Below, piece after piece: positions 51,590 through 63,167 of a stretch of 64,000 nt of DNA; the stretch's first letter is position 1, and each line of letters opens with the position of its first letter. Source of the stretch: Megalopta genalis (lineage: Eukaryota; Arthropoda; Insecta; Hymenoptera; Halictidae). The position numbers and the translations under genes are program-made. The stretch is taken from NCBI RefSeq assembly GCF_051020955.1, contig NW_027476845.1:1-64000 (forward strand). Direction: 5' to 3'. The notes below the pieces were generated by a model, which saw nothing but the letters and a program-made list of their open reading frames with translations, had not been told where the DNA came from and made no database searches.

Positions 51590-54182
51590 CTAAATAATGT
51601 GTTTCGCGTGGATTTGAAGCTAATCCTTCTAAATCGCATTGATTTGAATCTAAATCATGTGTTTCGCTTGGATTTGAAACTATCTCGTTTGTTACGTCTG
51701 CATTTGAAGCTATATCACTTATATCGCAACTGTCTGATGTTAAATCATTTGTTTCGCATGGATTTGAAGCTAAACCTTTTATATCGCATTGATTTGAAGC
51801 TAAATCATTTGTTTCGCGTGGATTTGAAGCTCACTCGTTTGTTTCGTCTGCATTTGAAGCTATATCTCTTATATCGAAAGTATCTGAAGCTATATCATTT
51901 GTGTCGCATGGATTTGAAGATAAACCTTCTATTTCGCATTGATTTGAAGCTAAATCATGTGTTTCGCGTGGATTTGAAGCTAAACCTTCTAAATCGCATT
52001 GATTTGAATCTAAATCATGTGTTTCGCTTGGATTTGAAACTATCTTGTTTGTTACGTCTGCATTTGAAGCTATATCACTTATATCGCAACTGTCTGATGT
52101 TAAATCATGTGTTTCGCATTGATTTGAAGCTATCTCGTTTGTTTCCCCTGCCTTTGCAGCTATATCACTTATATCGCAACTACCTGATGTTGAATCACTT
52201 GTTTCGCATGGATTTGAAGCTAAACCTTCTACATCGCATTGATTTAAAGCTAAATCATGTGTTTCGCTTGAATATGATGCTAACTCGTTGTTTCGTCTGC
52301 ATTTGAAGCTATATCACTTATATCGCAAGTGTCTGAAGCTTATTCATTTGTGTCGTATGAATTTGAATCTAAACCTTCTACATAGAATTCATTTGAAGCA
52401 TAATCATGTGTTTTGCATGGATTTGGAGCCAACTCGTTTGTTCCTCCTGTATTTGACGCTATATCACTTATATCGCATGTATCTAATGCTAAATCATTTG
52501 TATCGCATTGATTTGAAGCTAATCCTTCTGCTTCGAATTGATTTGAAGCTAAATCATGTGTTTTGCATGGATTTGATGCTAACTCGTTTGTTTCGTCTGC
52601 ATTTGAAACTGTATCACATATATCCCAAGCGTTTGAAAGTAAATCATTTGTTTCGCATGGATTTGAAGTTAAACCTTCTACATCGCAATGATTTGAAGCT
52701 AAATCATGTGATTCGCTTCGATATGAAGCTAACTCGTTTGATTCTTCTGCATTTGAAGTTATATCTCTTATATCGCAAGTATCTAAAGCTATATCATTTG
52801 TGTCGCATGGATTTGAAGCTAAACATTCTACATCGCATTGATTTGAAGCTTAATCATGTGTTTTGTATGGTTTTGAAGTTAACTCTTTTGTTTCCCCTGC
52901 ATTTGAAGCTGTATCACTCATATCGCAAGTATCTGAAGCTATATCATTTGTGTCGCATGGATTTGAAGCTAAACCTTCTATATCGCATTTATTTGAAGCT
53001 GAATCATGTGTTTCGTTTGGATTTGAAGCTAACTCGTTTGTTTCCCCTGCATTTGAAGTTATATCACTTATATCGCAACTATCTGATGTTGAATCATTTC
53101 TTTCGCATGGATTTGAAGCTAAACCTTCTACATCGCATTGATTTAGAGCTAAATCATGTGTTTCGCTTGAATATGATGCTAACTCGTTGTTTCGTCTGCA
53201 TTTGAAGCTATATCACTTATATCGCAAGTATCTGAAGCTTATTCATTTGTGTCGAATTGATTTGAAGCTAAACCTTCTACATAGAATTCATTTGAAGCAT
53301 AATCATGTGTTTTGCATGGATTTGAAGCAAACTCGTTTGTTCCTCCTGCATTTGAAGCTATATCACTTATATCGCTGGTGTCTGAAGCTAAACCTTCTAC
53401 ATCGCATTGATTTGCAGCTAAATCATGTGTTTCGCATGGATTTGAAGCTAACACGTTTGTTTCCTCTGCATTTTAAACTATATCACATATATCCCAAGCG
53501 TTTGAAAGTAAATCATTTGTGTCGCATGGATTTGAAGCTAAACCTTCTACATAGCATTGATTTGAAGCATAATCATGTGTTATGGATGGATTTGAAGCTA
53601 ACTCATTTGTTTCTCCTGCATTTGAAGCTATATCACTTATATCGCATGTATCTGATGCTAAGTCATTTTTATCGCATTTATTGGTAGCTAATCCTTCTAC
53701 TTCGAATTGATTTGCAGCTAAATCATGTGTTTCGCATGGATTTGAAGCTAACACGTTTGTTTCGTCTCCGTTTTAAGCTATATCACTTATATCCCAAGTG
53801 TTTGAAGCTAAATCATTTGTTTCGCATGTATTTGAATCTAAACCTTGTACATCGCATTGATTTAGAGCTAAATCATGTGCTTCGCTTGAATATGGTGCTA
53901 ACTCGTTGTTTCGTCTGCATTTATAGCTATATCACTTATATCGCAAGTATCTGAAGCTATATCATTTGTGTCGCATGGATTTGAAGCTAAACCTTCTATA
54001 TCGCATGATTTGAAGCAGAATCATCTGTTTTGCATGGATGTGAAGCTAACTCGTTTGTTTCACCTGCATTTGAAGCTGTATCACTTGTATCGCATGTATC
54101 TGATGCTAAATTATTTGTATCGCATACATTTCATGCTAATCCTTCTACTTCGAATTGATTTGAAGCTAGATCATGTGCTTCG
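51590..54182 (+). repeat. 2.6-kb duplication at 2,969-bp spacing, copy 1 (contains family T copy 3)
   Basis: It matches 54,559-57,151 at constant offset 2,969 (99 monomers minus one base). The copies are separated by about 0.38 kb of segment-S sequence (54,183-54,558). Copy-specific changes include GTCGTATG near 52,353 and TTTTGCATGG near 52,561. Confidence 0.82.
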
Positions 54183-54558
54183 CATGGATTTGAAGCTAAG
54201 TCGTTTGTTTCGTCTGCATTTTAAGCTATATCACTTATATCGCAAGTATCTGAAGCTTATTCATTTGTGTCGCATGGATTTGTAGCTAAACCTTCTACAT
54301 AGCATTGATTTGAAGCATAATCATGTGTTTTGCATGGATTTGAAGCTAACTCGTTTGTTTCCCCTGCATTTGAAACTTTACCACTTATATGGCAAGTTTC
54401 TGGGCTAAATCATTTGTTTCGCTTGGATTTGAAGCTAACTCGTTTGTTTGGTCTGCATTTGAAGCTATATCACTTATATCGCAAGTATCAGAAGCTAAAT
54501 CACTCGTTCGTTTCTCATGGCTTTGAAGCTAAACCTTCTACATAGCATTGATTTGAAG

Positions 54559-57151
54559 CTAAATCATTTGTTTCGCGTGGATTTGAAGCTAAACCTTCTA
54601 AATCGCATTGATTTGAATCTAAATCATGTGTTTCGCTTGGATTTGAAACTATCTCGTTTGTTACGTTTGCATTTGAAGCTATATCACTTATATCGCAACT
54701 GTCTGATGTTAAATCATTTGTTTCGCATGGATTTGAAGCTAAACCTTTTATATCGCATTGATTTGAAGCGAAATCATTTGTTTCGCGTGGATTTGAAGCT
54801 CACTCGTTTGTTTCGTCTGCATTTGAAGCTATATCTCTTATATCGCAAGTATCTGAAGCTATATCATTTGTGTCGCATGGATTTGAAGATAAACCTTCTA
54901 TTTCGCATTGATTTGAAGCTAAATCATGTGTTTCGCGTGGATTTGAAGCTAAACCTTCTAAATCGCATTGATTTGAATCTAAATCATGTGTTTCGCTTGG
55001 ATTTGAAACTATCTTGTTTGTTACGTCTGCATTTGAAGCTATATCACTTATATCGCAACTGTCTGATGTTAAATCATGTGTTTCGCATTGATTTGAAGCT
55101 AACTCGTTTGTTTCCCCTGCCTTTGCAGCTATATCACTTATATCGCAACTACCTGATGTTGAATCACTTGTTTCGCATGGATTTGAAGCTAAACCTTCTA
55201 CATCGCATTGATTTAAAGCTAAATCATGTGTTTCGCTTGAATATGATGCTAACTCGTTGTTTCGTCTGCATTTGAAGCTATATCACTTATATCGCAAGTG
55301 TCTGAAGCTTATTCATTTGTGTCGCATGAATTTGAATCTAAACCTTCTACATAGAATTCATTTGAAGCATAATCATGTGTTTTGCATGGATTTGGAGCCA
55401 ACTCGTTTGTTCCTCCTGTATTTGACGCTATATCACTTATATCGCATGTATCTAATGCTAAATCATTTGTATCGCATTGATTTGAAGCTAATCCTTCTGC
55501 TTCGAATTGATTTGAAGCTAAATCATGTGTTTCGCATGGATTTGAAGCTAACTCGTTTGTTTCGTCTGCATTTGAAGCTGTATCACATATATCCCAAGCG
55601 TTTGAAAGTAAATCATTTGTTTCGCATGGATTTGAAGTTAAACCTTCTACATCGCAATGATTTGAAGCTAAATCATGTGATTCGCTTCGATATGAAGCTA
55701 ACTCGTTTGATTCGTCTGCATTTGAAGTTATATCTCTTATATCGCAAGTATCTAAAGCTATATCATTTGTGTCGCATGGATTTGAAGCTAAACATTCTAC
55801 ATCGCATTGATTTGAAGCTTAATCATGTGTTTTGTATGGTTTTGAAGTTAACTCTTTTGTTTCCCCTGCATTTGAAGCTGTATCACTCATATCGCAAGTA
55901 TCTGAAGCTATATCATTTGTGTCGCATGGATTTGAAGCTAAACCTTCTATATCGCATTTATTTGAAGCTGAATCATGTGTTTCGTATGGATTTGAAGCTA
56001 ACTCGTTTGTTTCCCCTGCATTTGAAGTTATATCACTTATATCGCAACTATCTGATGTTGAACCATTTCTTTCGCATGGATTTGAAGCTAAACCTTCTAC
56101 ATCGCATTGATTTAGAGCTAAATCATGTGTTTCGCTTGAATATGATGCTAACTCGTTGTTTCGTCTGCATTTGAAGCTATATCACTTATATCGCAAGTAT
56201 CTGAAGCTTATTCATTTGTGTCGAATTGATTTGAAGCTAAACCTTCTACATAGAATTCATTTGAAGCATAATCATGTGTTTTGCATGGATTTGAAGCAAA
56301 CTCGTTTGTTCCTCCTGCATTTGAAGCTATATCACTTATATCGCTAGTGTCTGAAGCTAAACCTTCTACATCGCATTGATTTGCAGCTAAATCATGTGTT
56401 TCGCATGGATTTGAAGCTAACACGTTTGTTTCCTCTGCATTTTAAACTATATCACATATATCCCAAGCGTTTGAAAGTAAATCATTTGTGTCGCATGGAT
56501 TTGAAGCTAAACCTTCTACATAGCATTGATTTGAGGCATAATCATGTGTTTTGGATGGATTTGAAGCTAACTCATTTGTTTCTCCTGCATTTGAAGCTAT
56601 ATCACTTATATCGCATGTATCTGATGCTAAGTCATTTTTATCGCATTTATTGGTAGCTAATCCTTCTACTTCGAATTGATTTGCAGCTAAATCATGTGTT
56701 TCGCATGGATTTGAAGCTAACACGTTTGTTTCGTCTCCGTTTTAAGCTATATCACTTATATCCCAAGTGTTTGAAGCTAAATCATTTGTTTCGCATGTAT
56801 TTGAATCTAAACCTTGTACATCGCATTGATTTAGAGCTAAATCATGTGTTACGCTTGAATATGGTGCTAACTCGTTGTTTCGTCTGCATTTATAGCTATA
56901 TCACTTATATCGCAAGTATCTGAAGCTATATCATTTGTGTCGCATGGATTTGAAGCTAAACCTTCTATATCGCATGATTTGAAGCAGAATCATCTGTTTT
57001 GCATGGATGTGAAGCTAACTCGTTTGTTTCACCTGCATTTGAAGCTGTATCACTTGTATCGCATGTATCTGATGCTAAATCATTTGTATCGCATACATTT
57101 GATGCTAATCCTTCTACTTCGAATTGATTTGAAGCTAGATCATGTGCTTCG
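54559..57151 (+). repeat. 2.6-kb duplication at 2,969-bp spacing, copy 2 (contains family T copy 4)
   Basis: It is the partner of 51,590-54,182. It ends at about 57,151, where the sequence switches from GCATGG to GCTTGG and block III variants begin. Confidence 0.82.
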
Positions 57152-57971
57152 CTTGGATTTGAAACTATCTCGTTTGTTACGTCTGCATTTGAAGCTATAT
57201 CACTTATATCGCAAGTATCTGAAGCTATATCATTTGTGTCGCATGGATTTGAAGATAAACCTTCTATTTCGCATGGATTTGATGCTAAACCTTCTTAATC
57301 GCATTGATTTGACTCTAAATCATGTGTTTCGCTTGGATATGAAGCTAACTCGTTTGTTTCGTCTGCATTTGAAGCTATATCTCTTATATCGCAAGTATCT
57401 GAAGCTAAATCATTTGTATCGAATGGATTTGAAGCTAAACCTTCTACATCGCATTGATTTGAAGCTAAATCATGTGTTTCGCTTGGATTTGAAGCCATCT
57501 CGTTTGTTTCGTCTGCATTTGGAGCTAAATCACTTATATCGCAAGTATCTGAAGCTATATCATTTGTGTCGCATGGATTTGAAGCTAAACCTTCACCACT
57601 GCATTGATTTGCAGCTAAATCATGTGTTTCGCATTGATTTGAAGCTAACTCGTTTGTTTCCCCTGCCTTTGCAGCTATATCACTTATATCGCAACTACCT
57701 GATGTTGAATCACTTGTATCGCATGGATTTGAAGCTAAACCTTCTACATCGCAATGATTTGAAGCTAAATCATGTGATTCGCTTGGATTTGGATCTAACT
57801 CGATTATTTCGTCTGCATTTGAAGCTATATCTCATATATCGCAAGTATCTGAAGCTTTATCATTTGTGTCGCATGGATTTGAAGCTAAATCTTCTATATC
57901 GCATTGATTTGAAGCTAATCATGTGTTTCGCTTGGATTTCAAGCTATCTCGTTTGTTTCGTCTGCATTTAA
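56937..57971 (+). other. Repeat-derived open frame (344 codons), probably not a gene
   Basis: It spans the border of blocks II and III, and starts in the FEAKPSTS frame before a base loss near 57,975-area and 56,976-area monomers moves it to the LKLNHLFRMD frame. No feature sets it apart from neighbouring frames. Confidence 0.8.
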
Positions 57972-58119
57972 AGCTATATCACTTATACCCCAAGTGTTTG
58001 AAGCTAAATCATTTGTTTCGCAAGGATTTGAAGCTGAATCTTCTACATCGCATTGATTTGCAGCTAAATCACGTGTTTCGCGTGGATTTGAAACTAAATC
58101 TTCGACATCGCATTGATTT

Positions 58120-59540
58120 GAAGCTAAATCATGTGTTTCGATTGGATTTGAAGCTATCTCGTTTGTTTCGTCTGCATGTGAAACTATATCACTTATATCG
58201 CAACTATCTGGTGTTAAATCATTTGTTTAGCATGGATTTGAAGCCAAACCTTCTACATCGCATTGATTTAAAGCTAAATCATGTGTTTCGCTTGGATATG
58301 AAGCTAACTCGTTTGTTTCTTCTGCATTTGAATCTATATCACTTATATCACAAGTATCTGAAGCTTATTCATTTGTGTGGCATGGATTTGAAGCAAAACC
58401 TTCAACATCGCATTGATTTGCAGCTAAATCATGTGTTTCGCATGGATTTGAAGCTAACTCGATTGTTTGGTATGCATTTGAAGCTATATCACTTATATCC
58501 CAAGCGTTTGAAGCTAAATCATTTGTTTCGCATGGATTTGAAGCTAAACCTTCTACATCGCATTGATTTAAAGCTAAATCATGTGTTTCGCATGGATTTG
58601 AAGCTAACTCGTTTCTTTCGTCTGCATTTGAAGCTATATCTCTTATATCGCAAGTATCTTAAACTATATCATTAGTGTCGCATGGATTTGAAGATAAACC
58701 TTCTATATCGCATTGATTTGAAGCTAAATCAAGTGTTTCTCGTGGATTTCAAGCTATACCTTCTACATCGCATCGATTTGAAGCTAAATCATGTGTTTCG
58801 CATGGATTTGAAGCTAACTCGTTTCTTTCATCTGCATTTGAAGCTATGTCTCTTATATCGCAAGTATCTTAAACTATATCATTATTGTCGCATGGATTTG
58901 AAGATAAACCTTCTATATCGCATTGATTTGAAGCTAAATCAAGTGTTTCGCGTGGATTTGAAGCTATACCTTCTACATCGCATTGATTTGAAGCTAAATC
59001 ATGTGTTTCGCTTGGATTTGAAGCTATCTCGTTTGATTCCCCTGCATTTGAAGCTATATCACTTATATCGCAACTATCTGAAGCTAAATCATTTGTATCG
59101 CATGGATTTGAAGCTAATCCTTCTACTTCGAATTGATTTGAAGCTAAATCATGTGTTTGGCTTGGATATGAAGCTAATTCGTTTGTTCGTCTGAATTTGA
59201 AGCTATATCACTTATATCGCATTTATCTGATGTTAAATCATTTGTTTCGAATGGATTTGAAGCTAAATCTTCTTCATCGCATTGATTTCCAGCTAAGTCA
59301 TGTGTTTTGCATGGATTTGAAGCTAACTCGATTGTTTACCTCCTGCATTTGAAGCTATATCACTTAGATCGCATTTATCTGATGCTAAATCATTTGTTTC
59401 GCATGGATTTGAAGCTAAACCTTCTATATCGCATTGATTTGAAGCTAAATCATGTGTTCCGCGTGGATTTGAAGCTAACTCGATTGTTTACCTCCTGCAT
59501 TTGAAGCTATATCACTTAGATCGCATTTATCTGATGCCAA
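58120..59540 (+). repeat. Block III segment U, copy 1 (1.4 kb)
   Basis: It matches 59,893-61,313 at offset 1,772-1,776 and 62,310-63,167 at offset 4,171. It carries the marker TTTAGCATGG at 58,226 and the two-base insertion GTTTACCTCC near 59,333. The insertion recurs 152 bp later in the same copy. Confidence 0.8.
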
Positions 59541-59892
59541 ATCATTTGTTTCGCATGGATTTGAAGCTAAACCTTCTACATCGCATTGATTTGAAGCTAA
59601 ATCATGTGTTTCGCTTGGATTTGAAGCTATCTCGTTTGATTCCCCTGCATTTGAAGCTATATCACTTATATCGCAACTATCTGAAGCTAAATCATTTGTA
59701 TCGCATGGATTTGAAGCTAATCCTTCTACTTCGTATTGATTTGAAGCTAAATCACGTGTTTCGCTTGGATTTGAGACTATCTCGTTTGATTCGCCTGCAT
59801 TTGAAGCTATATCACTTATATCGCAACTATCTGATGTTAAATCATTTGTTTCTCATGGATTTGAAGCTAAATCTTCTATATCGCATTGATTT

Positions 59893-61313
59893 GCAGCTAA
59901 ATCATGTGTTTCGATTGGATTTGAAGCTATCTCGTTTGTTTCGTCTGCATGTGAAACTATATCACTTATATCGCAACTATCTGATGTTAAATCATTTGTT
60001 TAGCATGGATTTGAAGCCAAACCTTCTACATCGCATTGATTTAAAGCTAATCATGTGTTTCGCTTGGATATGAAGCTAACTCGTTTGTTTCTTCTGCATT
60101 TGAATCTATATCACTTATATCACAAGTATCTGAAGCTTATTCATTTGTGTGGCATGGATTTGAAGCAAAACCTTCAACATCGCATTGATTTGCAGCTAAA
60201 TCATGTGTTTCGCATGGATTTGAAGCTAACTCGATTGTTTGGTATGCATTTGAAGCTATATCACTTATATCCCAAGCGTTTGAAGCTAAATCATTTGTTT
60301 CGCATGGATTTGAAGCTAACCTTCTACATCGCATTGATTTAAAGCTAAATCATGTGTTTCGCATGGATTTGAAGCTAACTCGTTTCTTTCGTCGGCATTT
60401 GAAGCTATATCTCTTATATCGCAAGTATCTTAAACTATATCATTATTGTCGCATGGATTTGAAGATAAACCTTCTATATCGCATTGATTTGAAGCTAAAT
60501 CAAGTGTTTCTCGTGGATTTCAAGCTATACCTTCTACATCGCATCGATTTGTAGCTAAATCATGTGTTTCGCATGGATTTGAAGCTAACTCGTTTCTTTC
60601 ATCTGCATTTGAAGCTATGTCTCTTATATCGCAAGTATCTTAAACTATATCATTATTGTCGCATGGATTTGAAGATAAACCTTCTATATCGCATTGATTT
60701 GAAGCTAAATCAAGTGTTTCGCGTGGATTTGAAGCTATACCTTCTACATCGCATTGATTTGAAGCTAAATCATGTGTTTCGCTTGGATTTGAAGCTATCT
60801 CGTTTGATTCCCCTGCATTTGAAGCTATATCACTTATATCGCAACTATCTGAAGCTAAATCATTTGTATCGCATGGATTTGAAGATAATCCTTCTACTTC
60901 GAATTGATTTGAAGCTAAATCATGTGTTTGGCTTGGATATGAAGCTAATTCGTTTGTTTCGTCTGAATTTGAAGCTATATCACTTATATCGCATTTATCT
61001 GATGTTAAATCATTTGTTTCGAATGGATTTGAAGCTAAATCTTCTTCATCGCATTGATTTCCAGCTAAATCATGTGTTTTGCATGGATTTGAAGCTAACT
61101 CGATTGTTTACCTCCTGCATTTGAAGCTATATCACTTAGATCGCATTTATCTGATGCTAAATCATTTGTTTCGCATGGATTTGAAGCTAAACCTTCTATA
61201 TCGCATTGATTTGAAGCTAAATCATGTGTTCCGCGTGGATTTGAAGCTAACTCGATTGTTTACCTCCTGCATTTGAAGCTATATCACTTAGATCGCATTT
61301 ATCTGATGCTAAA
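59893..61313 (+). repeat. Block III segment U, copy 2
   Basis: It is the partner of 58,120-59,540. It lacks one A near 60,050 and one A near 60,319, which break the long plus-strand frame at those points. The pair of GTTTACCTCC insertions is also present, at about 61,105 and 61,257. Confidence 0.8.
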
Positions 61314-61734
61314 TCATTGTTTCGCATGGATTTGAAGCTAAACCTTCTATATCGCATTGATTTGAATATAAATCAAGTGTTTCGCGTGGATTTGAAGGTA
61401 AACCTTCGACATCGCATGATTTGAAGCTACATCATGTTTTTTGCATGGATTTGAATCTAACTCGTTTGTTTCGTCTGCATTTGAAGCTATATCACATATA
61501 TTCCAAGCGTTTGAAAGTAAATCATTTGTTTCGCATGGATTTGAAGTTAAACCTTCTACATCGCAATGATGTGAAGCTAAATCATGTGATTCGCTTGGAT
61601 TTGGATCTAACTCGATTATTTCGCCTGCATTTGAAGCTATATCTCATATATCGCAAGTATCTGAAGCTTTATCATTTGTGTCGCATGGATTTGAAGCTAA
61701 ATCTTCTATATCGCATTGATTTGAAGCTAATCAT

Positions 61735-61943
61735 GTGTTTCGCTTGGATTTGAAGCTATCTCGTTTGTTTCGTCTGCATTTAAAGCTATATCACTTATAC
61801 CCCAAGTGTTTGAAGCTAAATCATTTGTTTCGCAAGGATTTGAAGCTGAATCTTCTACATCGCATTGATTTGAAGCTAAATCAAGTGTTTCACGTGGATT
61901 TGAAGCTAAATCTTCGACATCGCATTGATTTGAAGCTAATCAT
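61735..61943 (+). repeat. 209-bp tandem duplication, copy 1
   Basis: It consists of seven monomers minus one base, repeated directly at 61,944-62,150. The missing base is in GAAGCTAATCATG, where GCTAAATC has lost an A. The same loss occurs near 57,915, so the source is the 57.9-58.1 kb sequence. Confidence 0.78.
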
Positions 61944-62150
61944 GTGTTTCGCTTGGATTTGAAGCTATCTCGTTTGTTTCGTCTGCATTTAAAGCTATAT
62001 CACTTATACCCCAAGTGTTTGAAGCTAAATCATTCGTTTCGCAAGGATTTGAAGCTGAATCTTCTACATCGCATTGATTTGCAGCTAAATCACGTGTTTC
62101 GCGTGGATTTGAAGCTAAATCTTCGACATCGCATTGATTTGAAGCTAAAT
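61944..62150 (+). repeat. 209-bp tandem duplication, copy 2
   Basis: It is head-to-tail with 61,735-61,943 and shares the CTTATACCCC variant of the C monomer. It differs at a handful of bases, such as TTGCAGC and CACGTG near 62,080. Confidence 0.78.
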
Positions 62151-62309
62151 CACGTGTTTCGCTTGGATTTGAGACTATCTCGTTTGATTCGCCTGCATTT
62201 GAAGCTATATCACTTATATCGCAACTATCCGATGTTAAATCATTTGTTTCTCATGGATTTGAAGCTAAATCTTCTATATCGCATTGATTTGCGGCTAAAT
62301 CATGTGTTT

Positions 62310-63167
62310 CGCTTGGATTTGAAGCTATCTCGTTTGTTTCGTCTGCATGTGAAACTATATCACTTATATCGCAACTATCTGATGTTAAATCATTTGTTTA
62401 GCATGGATTTGAAGCCAAACCTTCTACATCGCATTGATTTAAAGCTAAATCATGTGTTTCGCTTGGATATGAAGCTAACTCGTTTGTTTCTTCTGCATTT
62501 GAATCTATATCACTTATATCACAAGTATCTGAAGCTTATTCATTTGTGTGGCATGGATTTGAAGCAAAACCTTCAACATCGCATTGATTTGCAGCTAAAT
62601 CATGTGTTTCGCATGGATTTGAAGCTAACTCGATTGTTTGGTATGCATTTGAAGCTATATCACTTATATCCCGAGCGTTTGAAGCTAAATCATTTGTTTC
62701 GCATGGATTTGAAGCTAAACCTTCTACATCGCATTGATTTAAAGCTAAATCATGTGTTTCGCATGGATTTGAAGCTAACTCGTTTCTTTCGTCTGCATTT
62801 GAAGCTATATCTCTTATATCGCAAGTATCTTAAACTATATCATTAGTGTCGCATGGATTTGAAGATAAACCTTCTATATCGCATTGATTTGAAGCTAAAT
62901 CAAGTGATTCTGGTGGATTTCAAGCTATACCTTCTACATCGCATCGATTTGAAGCTAAATCATGTGTTTCGCATGGATTTGAAGCTAACTCGTTTCTTTC
63001 ATCTGCATTTGAAGCTATATCTCTTATATCGCAAGTATCTTAAACTATATCATTATTGTCGCATGGATTTGAAGATAAACCTTCTATATCGCATTGATTT
63101 GAAGCTAAATCAAGTGTTTCGCGTGGATTTGAAGCTATACTTTCTACATCGCATTGATTTGAAGCTA
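62310..63167 (+). repeat. Block III segment U, copy 3 (partial)
   Basis: It matches copy 1 at offset 4,171 and diverges at about 63,167, where the sequence switches to CTTCTCCACAGC. A further TTTAGCATG marker at 63,957, cut by the window edge, suggests another copy beginning. Confidence 0.78.

Larger units (their letters stand above)
15651..57150 (+). repeat. Array block II (mosaic of 1-4 kb segmental copies)
   Basis: This block is marked by a B-C junction reading CATTTAGATCGCATG, by CCCACGCGTTTGAAAG, by A monomers with the one-base expansion GTGTTTTTGCGTGG, by the 12-bp palindromic insertion and by the diverged island. Almost all of it falls into segments of about 1-4 kb that are near-identical to one or more segments elsewhere in the block. 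They are joined in different orders, as expected from repeated unequal exchange or amplification. Individual pairs are listed below. Both borders are approximate. Confidence 0.75.
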
